Assembly: GCA_021810805.1 (NCBI GenBank)
Contig: JAJZHW010000001.1
Location: 186,001-250,000 of the forward strand
Reading direction: 5' to 3'
Length of the DNA stretch: 64,000 bases
DNA from: Nitrospirota bacterium
GTDB taxonomy: Bacteria > Nitrospirota > Leptospirillia > Leptospirillales > Leptospirillaceae
The notes beneath the pieces were generated by a model. It saw only the letters and a list, made by a program, of their open reading frames with translations. It had not been told where the DNA came from and searched no databases. A program made the translations under genes and the position numbers. Positions 16,801 through 24,111 of this stretch are shown in pieces. Every line of letters begins with the position of its first letter. Within the stretch, counting starts at the first letter, position 1.

Positions 16801-16974
16801 GGCCGGATCAGGGAGTCGATGGCCCTCGTTGTGATCGGAGGCCTGTTGTCGTCAATGGCCTTCACGCTGTTTCTGGTTCCCGTCGTCTACGCCAGAGTGG
16901 AGAGCCTCTCTGGACGATGGAGGAAAGGGAATATATTGAGAATGCACCGAGAGGAGGAGAATCATGGAGATTGA
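13804..16974 (+). CDS. RND-family multidrug/solute efflux pump, inner-membrane subunit
   Basis: 1056 aa, typical for AcrB/MdtB-like (HAE1) proton-driven pumps. The first helix and porter start read LATLLLLVGVVVVGILSYHRMGVDLFPRVQFP. The proton-relay residues are present: adjacent Asp pair in ILIDDAIVVVESI (TM4) and Lys in LVTKNAILLVDCANRQ (TM10). Starts at TTG 13804; GAGGAC lies just upstream. No membrane-fusion or TolC gene is next to it; the only HlyD/TolC genes in the window are 41 kb away. Ends overlapping a lipoprotein gene. Confidence 0.93.
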   Translation: MPDKKKGFSLPDLSLTHPLATLLLLVGVVVVGILSYHRMGVDLFPRVQFPLVSVTVTDPGDSPRGITRDIALPLEGEVASLPGILHVHSTIVSGAVVVTAVFRDSELESDTLSRVTKAVDRVRGRFPSSVRSVRIKRENPTRQPLLWILFPVPSQGAAPNDTSLKKRAEEEDFVENSILPAISRMKGLRRVDLLLPPQREMQLRVTTQSLASVGGSLDSLASWLKDRSREYPAGAVASGGNQESFSVRGEPLTQEGLPRLLIPLPSGKTVPLSTLGTLSTAPREQGGVFRFDGRQAIALKVFARSGANLVTLSSQIRSRLSSLVSLQGRTPSSAGLSESPRFVILMDRSVEIGQNNRELLETLTLGGCLAVISILFFLGNIRETVVAAVAIPSSILAVFPALHLFGFTLNTLTMLALSLVVGILIDDAIVVVESINRHRALGESLTEAARTGVGEIARAVVATTFSIVAVFAPMAMMHGVLGEFFREFGWTVSLAVLASLLVSLTVTPVLAGRGEGASLAPSSRLFPGLARTGRRLGDVYERLLVGAMGRPVALILFSLVLLAGSLFLAERLPSNLIPEEDRGVFLVHLRVKGAPSLEKTDRLLGSLADTLRQLPPVRLVLAQAGGPKETLPSEGFLYVTLREAPQRTIPDTQVMDQVRKILAGMGELSGSVSRPGPLGGTGETPAFQCFLLGPDSQRLDKLGLDLANFLSTQKGIRDARSSSGGEVGQVVLHPTPAAMSRFGLSPGRLAGWLASLSEGEAAGDVQSPGGPLPLRLILDPSEIDSVKKLGALPFPVAPGRVLPLASLTTIGQELSGERLNRDDQSPSVTVSAELMPPLSLGETMDKVTQWAKRSLPPSYHLRYAGNADVLRDAKGQILLAIVVSVSGVFLILSFLFRSSLLPLVIMVSIPFGVVGAVLALWISGISVNMMGAIGLIILFGLVTKNAILLVDCANRQRRLGKSPQESAIISARTRLRPISMTTFAMVFGMLPMAVGLGSGGRIRESMALVVIGGLLSSMAFTLFLVPVVYARVESLSGRWRKGNILRMHREEENHGD

Positions 16975-17599
16975 TCTGCGGGTTCGCCGGCCGACCGTCG
17001 TCGGTGCGATGTCCCGAGCCATTTTGTTGGCGGGAGTTCTTGGGGGGTGTACCTTCAACCATCCGCATCCGACACTCCATTCGGCAGGACTGACCCCGGA
17101 TGCGAGCCCCAACGGAATCATCGTAAGGGCCATCAACCCCTTTTACAACAAGAAGTCCCTCCCCTATGAGCTCCCCTATACCATTCGCCTGGATGCCGAC
17201 CACCCTTATGTCATCCACTGTGAGCACAACCGCGTGGTCAAGCTTCCTTCCCGCTATCGAAACGTGATCGTCCGATTCATCGGGCGGGAGAATGGGTACG
17301 TTCAATCGGTCGAGGTCAAGGGGACAGACTGGAATAACAGAATCGATCGCCGCTTCTACTTTCACCCGGATCTGGACCGGTTTCTGCGCACGCTCTCTCC
17401 GGTGGCGGTAGACAGCCAAAAAGGAATCGGGATTGGGAACTATGTCAACGGGTGCACCGATCCGCTTTTGATCCTTTCCGTGGCTCCCGGAAATCCGAAG
17501 ATTGTCAATGAATTCACATTCCTCGGAGACTTCATCCAGAAGCTGCTCGACCCCCAGAGCCCGCTCAAGGTGTTCTCGTTTCTTCTCGTGGATCAGTGA
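16964..17599 (+). CDS. Predicted lipoprotein of unknown function
   Basis: 211 aa. The signal ends AILLAGVLGGCTFNHPH with a LGGC lipobox. ATG 16964 has a strong GAGGAGGAG site and lies inside the end of the RND gene; ATG 17009 is an alternative start. The mature part is beta-rich with no motif I recognise. The 11-nt overlap with the RND pump suggests translational coupling and perhaps a role with it. Confidence 0.75.
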   Translation: MEIDLRVRRPTVVGAMSRAILLAGVLGGCTFNHPHPTLHSAGLTPDASPNGIIVRAINPFYNKKSLPYELPYTIRLDADHPYVIHCEHNRVVKLPSRYRNVIVRFIGRENGYVQSVEVKGTDWNNRIDRRFYFHPDLDRFLRTLSPVAVDSQKGIGIGNYVNGCTDPLLILSVAPGNPKIVNEFTFLGDFIQKLLDPQSPLKVFSFLLVDQ

Positions 17600-17638
17600 G
17601 GCACGAAATGATGGTCGGGGGACCTCAGGAGGGGATTC

Positions 17639-18136
17639 GTGTATACGCCTGACGAAATGCGTCGGACAATTGCTCACCATGGGGTCAGGCTGACGCCGCA
17701 GCGCTCCGCCATTGTGGAGGAGCTCGTTCATTTTTCCGGGATCTTCTCCGTGGCGGATCTTCAAAAACGGATGGGGTCACGTTACCCTGATCTGGGGCGG
17801 GCGACTCTCTTCCGGACGATCGATCTCTTTGTCCGGCTTGGGGTTCTCGAGCGAATGCATCGGGAGGAAGGTGAAGACGGATATATCGTGGGCATGGCGG
17901 GACATCATCACCATTTGGTTTGTCGCGTGTGCGGAGAGGTTCGCCACATCGACTTCTGTCCGCTTGAGCCAGCCATCGATGAACGTGTGCGACGAGAGGG
18001 TTATGCCGAAACGGTGCATCGATTTGATATTGAGGGGATCTGCTCCCGGTGTCAGGAGACTCGGGCAACAAAAAAGAAAAAGGGAGGTCAGGGACCGAGT
18101 GGCTTGAAGGTGGGAAGCTCGCTCGAGGCAATATAA
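17639..18136 (+). CDS. Fur-family metal-responsive transcriptional regulator
   Basis: 165 aa, GTG start after CAGGAGGGG. The N-terminal winged helix (RLTPQRSAIVEEL to LGRATLFRTIDLFVRLGVLERM) is followed by the metal-binding core: GHHHHLVCRVCGEVRHIDFC, and a second CxxC in GICSRCQ. That is the layout of Fur/Zur/PerR proteins with a structural zinc site. The effector metal cannot be assigned. The C-terminal 30 residues are basic and low-complexity. It follows the RND pump and lipoprotein and may regulate them. Confidence 0.93.
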   Translation: MYTPDEMRRTIAHHGVRLTPQRSAIVEELVHFSGIFSVADLQKRMGSRYPDLGRATLFRTIDLFVRLGVLERMHREEGEDGYIVGMAGHHHHLVCRVCGEVRHIDFCPLEPAIDERVRREGYAETVHRFDIEGICSRCQETRATKKKKGGQGPSGLKVGSSLEAI

Positions 18137-18213
18137 AGACCCGCCCCCAGAAGAACGAGAAGGGCGAGAATAAGAAGAACAGGCTTTAAATAGGAAGGAT
18201 GCTGTGTGGCCAC
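18088..18213 (-). CDS. Possible single-span membrane microprotein
   Basis: A 41-codon minus-strand frame: a few polar residues, then SYLKPVLLILALLVLLGAG and a short tail. It overlaps the Fur 3' end. Its GTG shares the palindrome GTGGCCAC with the plus-strand start at 18206, and no good Shine-Dalgarno is seen. A purine-rich plus strand gives Leu-rich codons in reverse by composition alone, so this is doubtful. Confidence 0.25.
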   Translation of the reverse strand: MATQHPSYLKPVLLILALLVLLGAGLYIASSELPTFKPLGP

Positions 18214-18613
18214 GCAAACAATTCTAGGCAGGTTCCGGGAAGGAGTCAAGGGAGCGGGCGTTGCCCTTGTTCTCGCAGGCGCCATGTTCACCGCCTCCGG
18301 ATGTTCTTCCGGCAATGAACTAGGTGCCGCTATATCCGTCGATGATCAGCCGACCCCCATCCGCTTTGAAGGGCAGTCCACGCCCGTTCTTCTGCCCCGG
18401 ACGAATCTTTATATATTTCTGACTTCGAGCCGTCCCCTTTATATGCGGGATGGGGTCTACTTCCAGTACTATCAGGACCACTGGTATCGATCGGAGGATC
18501 TCAAGGGGCCATGGGAAGCCATCGATGGCGACCAGATTCCCGATCTCCTGCAGAACCTGCCTCCCGACTATTACTATGACAACTTCCCCTATAAGCTTCG
18601 CAAGGACCACTGA
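18206..18613 (+). CDS. Predicted lipoprotein with a YXXQYY/WYXS-type domain
   Basis: 135 aa, GTG start 6 nt after AGGAAGGA. The export signal GVALVLAGAMFTASGCSSG ends in an SGC lipobox. The mature part contains MRDGVYFQYYQDHWYRSEDLKGPWEAI, an aromatic pattern found in small envelope lipoproteins of unknown function. Ends 4 nt from the convergent SAM hydroxide adenosyltransferase gene. Confidence 0.8.
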   Translation: MATQTILGRFREGVKGAGVALVLAGAMFTASGCSSGNELGAAISVDDQPTPIRFEGQSTPVLLPRTNLYIFLTSSRPLYMRDGVYFQYYQDHWYRSEDLKGPWEAIDGDQIPDLLQNLPPDYYYDNFPYKLRKDH

Positions 18614-18617
18614 GTCC

Positions 18618-19427
18618 TTAAGGCGTCGTCTGACCGGTTGAAAGAATTCGACGACCGGCTCCCCCCGCGACCCTGACCGTCACACGATGGCCAAGCCTCA
18701 TTCCGGTCCTCTCTGCGGCATTGCCCTCCCGACAGAAGACCTCGAGCCATCCCGAGCTGTTGATAAGACAGCCCAGGGATCCCCGAGAGACATCCTGATA
18801 TCTTCGGACGAAGGGGATGGGGCGTCCCTCGTGGACGAATGCCACACTCTCGGGGGGGCGGAGGGTGAAGTAGTCAAGGAGAACATTGCCGAAATGGTCG
18901 ATATTCCAGACGAGGAGCTGGTTCTCCGGAGAGATGTCGGCATGGGGTGTCAGTGAGCCGGTCGGAATGAGGGGACCCAAATCCTTGGGGGTGTATCGCC
19001 CCGATGTCAGGGCGACAACGGCGGGGGCGAACAGGTCCCGCCCTTGAAAGGTCGGGGTGGCTTTGCCTCCAAAGATCTCCGGGGTGTCGAGATGGTAAAA
19101 GCGGAGATCCTCGATCCATGCACAGAGAAGGGCTGCCAACCCATTGTCGGGAAGGACGAATAAAGCATCCTTTCCCTCGCCCGCCAGGGCCTTTCGGGAG
19201 CTTCCGACGCCGGGGTCCACGATGCAAAGATGGAGTGTTCCCGGGGGGGAAACGGCCATAATGTCGATGAGGGGAGGGAGCGCCAACGCCGGGGAAAAGG
19301 GGGGAATCTCATGGGTGACGTCGATCACCTCGGTCTGGGGGTCTCCGGCCAGAATTCTCACTTTGACACTGGCAACGTAAGAGTCCCGTGTTCCGAAGTC
19401 GGAGGTAAAGGTCACAAGGCGTCTCAT
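18618..19427 (-). CDS. SAM hydroxide adenosyltransferase (DUF62/SAM_adeno_trans family)
   Basis: 269 aa from ATG 19427, which follows GAGGATCGCC; the ORF-track start adds 25 non-conserved residues. Family motifs: VTFTSDFGTRDSYVASVK at the N-terminus, LHLCIVDPGVGSSRKAL, LPDNGLAALL, and GRDLFAPA. Members hydrolyse S-adenosylmethionine to adenosine and methionine, using a water-derived hydroxide. It overlaps the start of the methyltransferase-like gene upstream by 4 nt, so the two are probably co-transcribed. Confidence 0.9.
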   Translation of the reverse strand: MRRLVTFTSDFGTRDSYVASVKVRILAGDPQTEVIDVTHEIPPFSPALALPPLIDIMAVSPPGTLHLCIVDPGVGSSRKALAGEGKDALFVLPDNGLAALLCAWIEDLRFYHLDTPEIFGGKATPTFQGRDLFAPAVVALTSGRYTPKDLGPLIPTGSLTPHADISPENQLLVWNIDHFGNVLLDYFTLRPPESVAFVHEGRPIPFVRRYQDVSRGSLGCLINSSGWLEVFCREGNAAERTGMRLGHRVTVRVAGGAGRRILSTGQTTP

Positions 19428-20215
19428 GGCGATCCTCGAAAGAATGTTTCCCAGGTGGGCGCGGTGATGGCGACCGCCAGGGCCAGAACCGCGCTTCCCC
19501 AAAAGAAACGCAGATCCGGTGTGATCCAGAAGGAAAGAAATCCTCCCAGCAAGGCGGCATTGGCGGCCTCCGACCGAAGGGCCCTTCCCCCGCCCCTCCG
19601 GAGGATCGTGATCGCCGCCTTCAGAGATGATATCGGGAAGGTTCCTCGGGGGAACAGGGCAGGAATGTGTTTCCGATAGCCATTATACTCGGGGTGAAGG
19701 ACTGCCAGATGACGTTCTTCGAGCCAGGCAAAGAGAATGAGAAGGGGAATGTCGATCCCGATAAGAAGGCCGGCCCCTTGAGGCGATGAGACAAGGGCCA
19801 GGGAGAGAATCATGAGGCCCGATCCGAGATAGATGGGGTGGCGAACGATCCCAAACAGCCCTTCCTCATGAAAATCTCCGTCGTCGAAGGAGGCGCGCCA
19901 GACGGCCCTGGCCCCCAAAGTCGCCGTGGCGGAGAGCCGCATGAAAAAACCGGCGCCATAGAGGACCAGAGCGGGGAGCATGAGGAGCCGTCTCCCGAGG
20001 GGAGACAGGGGGAGCTGTCCATGGAAGATCCCATAAGCCAGTGCCCAGAGAGGGAGGGGATGTCTCCCGTTTTCGACCATGGCCAGCAGGAACGGAAGTC
20101 CCAGGAGAATGATGCGGAGCCGATAGGCCTTTTGGGCAAGCGGCTCCCACAGTCCTGGGCGAGGAGGTGCGGAAGGCGATATGGGGGGTGTTTTTTTTGA
20201 AGATGGGCTCGTCAT
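19424..20215 (-). CDS. ICMT/phospholipid-methyltransferase-like membrane protein
   Basis: About 263 aa with several hydrophobic segments. The C-terminal signature GLFGIVRHPIYLGSGLMILSLAL followed by WLEERHLAVLHPEYNGYRKHIPALFP is that of isoprenylcysteine carboxyl methyltransferase/PEMT-like enzymes, which use SAM on lipid-like substrates. Start assigned to ATG 20215; ATG 20227 is equally possible. Paired with a SAM-consuming enzyme downstream. The substrate is unknown. Confidence 0.8.
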   Translation of the reverse strand: MTSPSSKKTPPISPSAPPRPGLWEPLAQKAYRLRIILLGLPFLLAMVENGRHPLPLWALAYGIFHGQLPLSPLGRRLLMLPALVLYGAGFFMRLSATATLGARAVWRASFDDGDFHEEGLFGIVRHPIYLGSGLMILSLALVSSPQGAGLLIGIDIPLLILFAWLEERHLAVLHPEYNGYRKHIPALFPRGTFPISSLKAAITILRRGGGRALRSEAANAALLGGFLSFWITPDLRFFWGSAVLALAVAITAPTWETFFRGSP

Positions 20216-20249
20216 GGGTAACAGCATCCTAGCAGGAGAAAGCGCTTTC

Positions 20250-20993
20250 GTGAAAGTTCTGAAAGGTTTACTGCCTTCAGCCCCGATTCTGCTCTCGGGT
20301 TTTCTTTTGGCCGCATGTTCCACCTCCCCTGATGCCCTTTCTTCTCCGGACCTCTCGCGTGAGGCGCACAAGGCCCTCCTCGCGGGAGATCTTTCCCGGG
20401 CCGTTCACCTTGACAAGGAGGCACTTGCCCGTTCGCCCAACGATCTGGCTCCCATGAACAATATGGCCGTGGCTCTTGACCGGAGCGGGAAAAAGAAAGA
20501 GGCAGAGGGTATTCTCTTGGCCGCTCTTCATATGCATCCAGATTCTCCTGTTCTCCTTTTAAACCTGGCGAGAATCGAATTGTCCCTTGGGCAGGCGGGG
20601 ACAGCTTATATCTACGCCTCGCGCATCATCTCCCAGGACAGTTGGCCGGGGGGATTTCGGACCCTCATGGGGAAGATCGATATCGACCGGGGCAACTATC
20701 AGGAGGCCCACATCTATCTCCACGAAGCACAGGAACGCCATCCGGACAACCCTCTCATCCTGACCTATCTGGGCATTGTCCACTATCGCCTGGGGGAGTT
20801 GTCCGAGGCAAAAAAAAATTTTCATTCGGCACTGCGTCGCCATCCTGCCGCCGGTCTGGCCCGGACCCTTCACTCCCTGTTGCGGGACCCTCAACGGGTA
20901 TTGGGGCAGGCAAGGCGGATCGACCATGAGGGGAAGAGAAACGGGGTGGCTCAGAAAAAGGGCGGCTCCCTCCCTCAGACCACGAATCCCTGA
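20250..20993 (+). CDS. TPR lipoprotein
   Basis: 247 aa from GTG 20250, preceded by GCAGGAG. VKVLKGLLPSAPILLSGFLLAACSTS is a clean lipoprotein signal with an LAAC lipobox. At least four TPR pairs follow (for example APMNNMAVALDRSGKKKEAEGILLAAL and PLILTYLGIVHYRLGELSEAKKNFHSAL). It resembles PilF/NlpI-like outer-membrane assembly factors in architecture; orthology is not established. An in-frame ATG at 20214 would overlap the start codon of the divergent gene. Confidence 0.85.
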   Translation: MKVLKGLLPSAPILLSGFLLAACSTSPDALSSPDLSREAHKALLAGDLSRAVHLDKEALARSPNDLAPMNNMAVALDRSGKKKEAEGILLAALHMHPDSPVLLLNLARIELSLGQAGTAYIYASRIISQDSWPGGFRTLMGKIDIDRGNYQEAHIYLHEAQERHPDNPLILTYLGIVHYRLGELSEAKKNFHSALRRHPAAGLARTLHSLLRDPQRVLGQARRIDHEGKRNGVAQKKGGSLPQTTNP

Positions 20994-21127
20994 GGGCTCT
21001 TGGGCAGGATCAGAACCCGGTAGAGGCGCAAGGAGGAAAAAGACTTTTCTTTCGGTCGGGTTCGCGATAGAATAGAAAGATTCCATACCGTAGGAAAACG
21101 GTGCGGGCAACAGGAGGATCTACACGC

Positions 21128-22762
21128 ATGTCACTATCAAACCAAAACAATCTTAAAGAAGAAGTTGTCGTGGACCAGGATGAAAATCTCGGTCGCGACG
21201 AGATGGACCGTCTCTACTCCGAAACCCTTCAGAACTTTGAGGAAGGGGCTGTAGTTGACGGGACGGTCATCGCCGTTCTCCCCACCGAAGTTGTCGTCGA
21301 TATCGGCTACAAGTCGGAGGGGCACATCGCCAAATCCGAGTTTTCCGAAGAGGAAGCCTCCAACCTGAAGGCGGGAGACCGCATCAGCGTCTATCTCGAA
21401 GAGAGAGAGGATGCCATGGGCAACCTCGTCCTCTCCAAGGAAAAGGCTGACAGGATGAAGGTGTGGGACTCCCTGGAGGCTTTGTCCGAAAAGGGAGAGG
21501 TCCTCGAAGGAAAGGTCATCAGCCGCATCAAGGGCGGCATGACGGTCGACATTGGACTCAAGGCCTTCCTCCCCGGCTCCCAGATCGATCTTCGTCCGGT
21601 CCGGGACATGGACCGCCTTGTGGGTCAGGCCATTCAGGTCCGGATCATCAAGATGAACAAGAAGCGGGGAAACATTATCGTCTCCCGCCGCGTTCTTCTC
21701 GAAGAGTGGCGTGATCGCCGGAAGAAGCTGACCATGGAGTCGCTCAAGGAGGGAGAGGTTCTTGAAGGAATTGTCAAGAACATCACCGACTACGGGGCCT
21801 TCATCGATCTTGGTGGCGTGGATGGGCTTCTTCATATTACCGACATGTCGTGGGGTCGGGTTTCCAGCCCCCAGAACCTCATGGCCGTTGGTGACAAGAT
21901 CAATGTCATGGTGTTGAAGCATGACAAGGAAACCGGACGTGTCTCCCTTGGGTTGAAGCAGCTGAAGAGCGATCCCTGGAGCACTGTCGCCTCCCGTTAC
22001 CCCGAAGGTTCGAAGGTTCCGGCCAAGGTGGTTTCCATCACCGATTACGGAGCCTTTTTGGAGATCGAGCCGGGAGTTGAGGGGCTGATGCATATCACCG
22101 AGATGAGCTGGAACCACGAGGTGAAGCATCCCAGCAAGATCATGGCTGTGGGGGATACCGTCGAGACCAAGGTTCTGAAGATCGACGAAAAGAACCGGAA
22201 GATTTCTCTCGGTCTGAAACAACTTGGCCCCAATCCCTGGGATCTCGTTGAAGATCGCTATCCGATCGGTACGATTGTCTCCGGTAAGGTGAAGAGCCTC
22301 ACCGACTTTGGTGTCTTCGTCGGCCTCGATGAGGGAATTGACGGGTTGATCCATATCTCCGACCTTTCCTGGACTCGCCATGTCCGCCACCCGTCTGAGA
22401 TGTTCAAGAAGGGGCAGAAGGTCGAAGCCATCGTTCTGAAGATCGAAAAGGAGCGTCAGCGCCTTTCGCTCGGCTACAAGCAGATGGCCTCCGATCCTTG
22501 GGAGACTGATATTCCCGAGCGTTTCCAGGTCGGGCAGTCGATGAAGGGCAAGGTGACCAAGGTCATGGATTTTGGGTTCTTCGTGGAGATCGCGGAAGGC
22601 GTGGAAGGACTTGTCCACGTGAGCGAGGTGGATCTTCCCAATGGAGAGCGTCTTGACCAACTCTTCCCGGTCGGAACAGACCTTCAGGTGCGAATCGTGA
22701 AGGTCGACAAGGGAGAGCGTAAGATTGGCCTGTCGGTCAAGGGAGCGGAGGAGGGAGCCTAG
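21128..22762 (+). CDS. rpsA: 30S ribosomal protein S1
   Basis: 544 aa with six S1 OB-fold repeats. Repeats 3-6 are well conserved: GIVKNITDYGAFIDLGGVDGLLHITDMSW and close variants recur about every 85 residues; repeats 1-2 are the divergent ribosome-binding ones. ATG 21128 follows AGGAGGATC; the ORF-track extension upstream is not homologous. S1 delivers mRNA to the 30S subunit. A TAGAAT hexamer about 55 nt upstream could be its -10, but no good -35 is seen. Confidence 0.97.
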   Translation: MSLSNQNNLKEEVVVDQDENLGRDEMDRLYSETLQNFEEGAVVDGTVIAVLPTEVVVDIGYKSEGHIAKSEFSEEEASNLKAGDRISVYLEEREDAMGNLVLSKEKADRMKVWDSLEALSEKGEVLEGKVISRIKGGMTVDIGLKAFLPGSQIDLRPVRDMDRLVGQAIQVRIIKMNKKRGNIIVSRRVLLEEWRDRRKKLTMESLKEGEVLEGIVKNITDYGAFIDLGGVDGLLHITDMSWGRVSSPQNLMAVGDKINVMVLKHDKETGRVSLGLKQLKSDPWSTVASRYPEGSKVPAKVVSITDYGAFLEIEPGVEGLMHITEMSWNHEVKHPSKIMAVGDTVETKVLKIDEKNRKISLGLKQLGPNPWDLVEDRYPIGTIVSGKVKSLTDFGVFVGLDEGIDGLIHISDLSWTRHVRHPSEMFKKGQKVEAIVLKIEKERQRLSLGYKQMASDPWETDIPERFQVGQSMKGKVTKVMDFGFFVEIAEGVEGLVHVSEVDLPNGERLDQLFPVGTDLQVRIVKVDKGERKIGLSVKGAEEGA

Positions 22763-22835
22763 CTCCTGAGTCCCGGAATCCCTCGCCGAACCCTCCTTGA
22801 AGGTGCGCGGGGGGAAGGCGAAGGTGCGTTGCTAG

Positions 22836-22869
22836 GAGAGGGAGGGCGACTTCCCTCTCTCTCTTTTTT
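22836..22869 (+). terminator. Terminator-like hairpin between rpsA and sppA
   Basis: GAGAGGGA pairs with TCCCTCTC over an 8-nt loop and is followed by TCTCTTTTTT. It lies 74 nt after rpsA and ends only 15 nt before the sppA ATG, so any sppA transcript must read through it or start inside it. Confidence 0.65.
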
Positions 22870-22883
22870 CGTCGGGACATCGA

Positions 22884-23774
22884 ATGCTTCTTAAGAAGAT
22901 TTTTAGGGTTTTTTTTGTTATTGTTGTAGTTCTGGGTGTTCTTTTTATTCTGGGTCGGGGTGCGGCCTTTTTTAGCCGCTCGGTCCCTCTCGTCGGGGGG
23001 GCTGAAATTGGGGTTGTACGCATTTCTGGAGTCATTCTTTCCTCTCGAAAGCCAATCCGGCAAATCCGCGAACTCGCCCATGATCCCAAAGTGAAGGCCA
23101 TTCTTCTCCGGATCAACAGCCCCGGAGGAGCCGTCGTTCCCTCGCAGGATATCTACGAAGAGGTCGTGAAGGCGAGGAAGACGGGCAAGCCGATCATTGC
23201 ATCCATCGGAACGGTGGGAGCGTCTGGGGCCTATTATATTGCCTCCGCCTGCAACCGCATTGTTGCCTCTCCGGGATCATTGACGGGAAGCATCGGTGTT
23301 ATCATGGAACTGGCTCAGTTTGAAGATCTTTTGAAGAAAATAGGGGTGCAAAGCGAGGTCATGAAGAGTGGTGCATTGAAAGATGCTGGCTCTCCCTTTC
23401 GTCCCATGACCCCCGAAGAGAAGTCCTACCTGCAATCTGTTCTTGACGAAATGCACCACCAGTTCATCCAGGATGTGGCTAAGGGGCGCCATCTACCGGT
23501 GGCTGCCATCGAACCCCTGGCGGATGGGCGAGTCTTCACCGGAGCCTCCGCAATCGGGAACCATCTTGTGGATGCGTTGGGTGACTATGAAGATGCGGTG
23601 GATACCGCGGCCAAAATGGCCCATATTTCAGGAAAGCCTGTAGTCCGGACATTTCCGGAAAAGAGCTTTCTCGACAAGATGGTGTCCTCTCAGGTGGGTC
23701 ACCTCTGGGAGACACTGGGGAAGGAATCGTTCGGATTCTGGTCTGTGATGCCGGAATCTGCCGGAATTCGATAA
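22884..23774 (+). CDS. sppA: Signal peptide peptidase SppA (short, 36K-type)
   Basis: 296 aa. An N-terminal anchor (IFRVFFVIVVVLGVLFILG) precedes the crotonase-like protease domain. The Ser/Lys dyad is visible: Ser114 in TVGASGAYYIAS and Lys161 in VMKSGALKDAGSPF. LLRINSPGGAVVPSQDI is the family substrate-groove motif. Cleaves leftover signal peptides in the membrane. Weak Shine-Dalgarno and a terminator-like hairpin immediately upstream. Probably co-transcribed with the HU/IHF-like gene and ffh. Confidence 0.93.
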   Translation: MLLKKIFRVFFVIVVVLGVLFILGRGAAFFSRSVPLVGGAEIGVVRISGVILSSRKPIRQIRELAHDPKVKAILLRINSPGGAVVPSQDIYEEVVKARKTGKPIIASIGTVGASGAYYIASACNRIVASPGSLTGSIGVIMELAQFEDLLKKIGVQSEVMKSGALKDAGSPFRPMTPEEKSYLQSVLDEMHHQFIQDVAKGRHLPVAAIEPLADGRVFTGASAIGNHLVDALGDYEDAVDTAAKMAHISGKPVVRTFPEKSFLDKMVSSQVGHLWETLGKESFGFWSVMPESAGIR

Positions 23775-23814
23775 TCTATCCATTCAAGCTGCAAGGAAGG
23801 AGCGTTGAGGATCA

Positions 23815-24105
23815 ATGACCAAGGGTGAGCTTGTGCAAAAACTGGCCAGACAGTTTCCCGGAATTCGTCGGGAGGATGCACGCATCATGATCGACCTCTT
23901 CCTCGAGTCGATGAAGGAAGGTCTGCGCGAGGGAGACACGGTTGAACTTCGCGACTTCGGGGTGCTCAGGGTAAGAACCCGATCCGAACGCAAGGCAAGA
24001 AACCCCCGGACGGGAACTTCTGTCCTTGTCGGATCCAAGAAAGTTCCTTACTTTAAGCAAAGCCGCATTCTCAAGGCGATGCTCAAATCCAAGCCTGCCG
24101 AGTAA
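23815..24105 (+). CDS. HU/IHF-family DNA-binding protein
   Basis: 96 aa. The HU fold is evident: MTKGELVQKLARQFPGIRREDARIMIDLFLESM, then VELRDFGVLRVRTRSERKARNPRTG, where the RNPRTG arm with its tip proline inserts into the DNA minor groove. The arm (SERKARNPRTGTSVLVGSKKVPYFK) resembles IHF more than HU. GAGG Shine-Dalgarno. Lies between sppA and ffh, in the same orientation. Confidence 0.93.
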   Translation: MTKGELVQKLARQFPGIRREDARIMIDLFLESMKEGLREGDTVELRDFGVLRVRTRSERKARNPRTGTSVLVGSKKVPYFKQSRILKAMLKSKPAE

Positions 24106-24111
24106 GACCGC

